From contig CAKMZR010000098.1 of assembly GCA_929200455.1 (NCBI GenBank), positions 1-6,055 of the forward strand: a DNA stretch of 6,055 nucleotides, written 5' to 3'. A program made the translations under genes and the position numbers. Position 1 is the stretch's first letter; each line of letters begins with the position of its first letter. Source of the stretch: an uncultured Alphaproteobacteria bacterium. Its GTDB lineage: Bacteria > Pseudomonadota > Alphaproteobacteria > CAKMZR01. Shown in pieces: positions 5,937-6,055 of this stretch. Below the pieces are notes generated by a model. It saw nothing but the letters and a program-made list of their open reading frames with translations. It did not search any database and was not told the origin of the DNA.

Positions 5937-6055
5937 ATGTTAGGAGAGTTCGGACAGTTATTGCTCTCGATGTCGGTAGTATTTTCGTTGTGTCAGGGTA
6001 TATTTTCTTTTTATGGATTGAAGTCTGGGGAGGGGGTGTATGAGCGAGTGGGTAT
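5937..6055 (+). CDS. ccmF: Cytochrome c heme lyase subunit CcmF, N-terminal fragment cut by window edge
   Basis: CcmF is a large polytopic inner-membrane protein that receives heme from holo-CcmE and, with CcmH, attaches it to apocytochrome c at the periplasmic face. Only 39 codons are present, beginning MLGEFGQLLLSMSVVFSLCQ. The pattern M-x-x-E-x-G-x-x-x-L, then a first membrane segment (about 5-27) with a Gln near its end and a Gly-containing turn (FYGLKSGEGVYER), matches the start of CcmF proteins. The ATG has AGGA (5927-5930) 6 nt upstream, overlapping the ccmD stop, indicating coupled translation. ccmE, which often precedes ccmF, is absent from this junction. The hallmark WWD domain lies beyond the window, so the call depends on the short N-terminus and the ccmD neighbour. 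A different membrane protein remains possible. Confidence 0.7.
   Translation, partial: MLGEFGQLLLSMSVVFSLCQGIFSFYGLKSGEGVYERVG

Noticed and set aside
5771..6020. Ten-base repeat TTATGGATTG at 5771-5780 and 6011-6020
   Set aside because: One copy spans the ccmD start and the other lies within ccmF in a different frame. There are only two copies with no flanking similarity, so it is probably coincidence in biased DNA.
5858..6043. 61-codon + strand frame with a hydrophobic C-terminal half, at first reminiscent of a CcmE-like N-terminus
   Set aside because: It starts inside ccmD and overlaps the ccmF-like start in another frame. It lacks CcmE features and ends shortly after its hydrophobic stretch. 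The ccmF frame has a ribosome site and a better family match.

Overview
The window looks like a piece of an alphaproteobacterial chromosome. The DnaK, DnaJ and DapB proteins read like the alphaproteobacterial forms, and the dimethylglycine dehydrogenase-like enzyme, BioY and the Ccm cytochrome c maturation genes fit that group. The species cannot be named from the sequence. No mobile element, CRISPR array, tRNA or rRNA is visible. The density is high: gaps within the operons are only 2 to 8 nt, one pair of genes overlaps tail to tail, and no gene-free stretch exceeds about 120 nt.

Layout. (1) Positions 1-2573, + strand: the 3' end of dnaK, complete dnaJ and complete dapB, separated by 5 and 2 nt. 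This is almost certainly one transcription unit joining the Hsp70 chaperone pair to a lysine/diaminopimelate biosynthesis enzyme. (2) Positions 2570-3154, - strand: bioY, the substrate-binding membrane protein of a biotin transporter. Its stop codon overlaps that of dapB. (3) Positions 3239-5653, - strand: an 804-residue flavin- and folate-dependent dimethylglycine/sarcosine dehydrogenase-type enzyme that would feed one-carbon units from betaine-type osmolytes to tetrahydrofolate. (4) Positions 5654-5772: an AT-rich divergent promoter region. (5) Positions 5773-6055, + strand: a 51-codon ccmD, then the first 39 codons of ccmF, both for c-type cytochrome biogenesis.

The most striking property is not a gene. 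The + strand is strongly enriched in G over C through the whole window, including where the genes lie on the - strand. This marks the + strand as the probable leading replication strand under strong asymmetric mutation. It shapes codon choice (TTG leucine and GTG valine are frequent in + genes, CTC/CTT and GTC in - genes) and seems to push the composition of DapB toward Val, Gly, Arg and Glu. It also explains why long spurious antisense reading frames lie opposite dnaJ and dapB.

I see no convincing undescribed multi-gene system. The items most worth a second look are the direct ccmD-ccmF junction without ccmE, the altered cofactor loop in DapB, the overlapping dapB/bioY stops, and the strand asymmetry.
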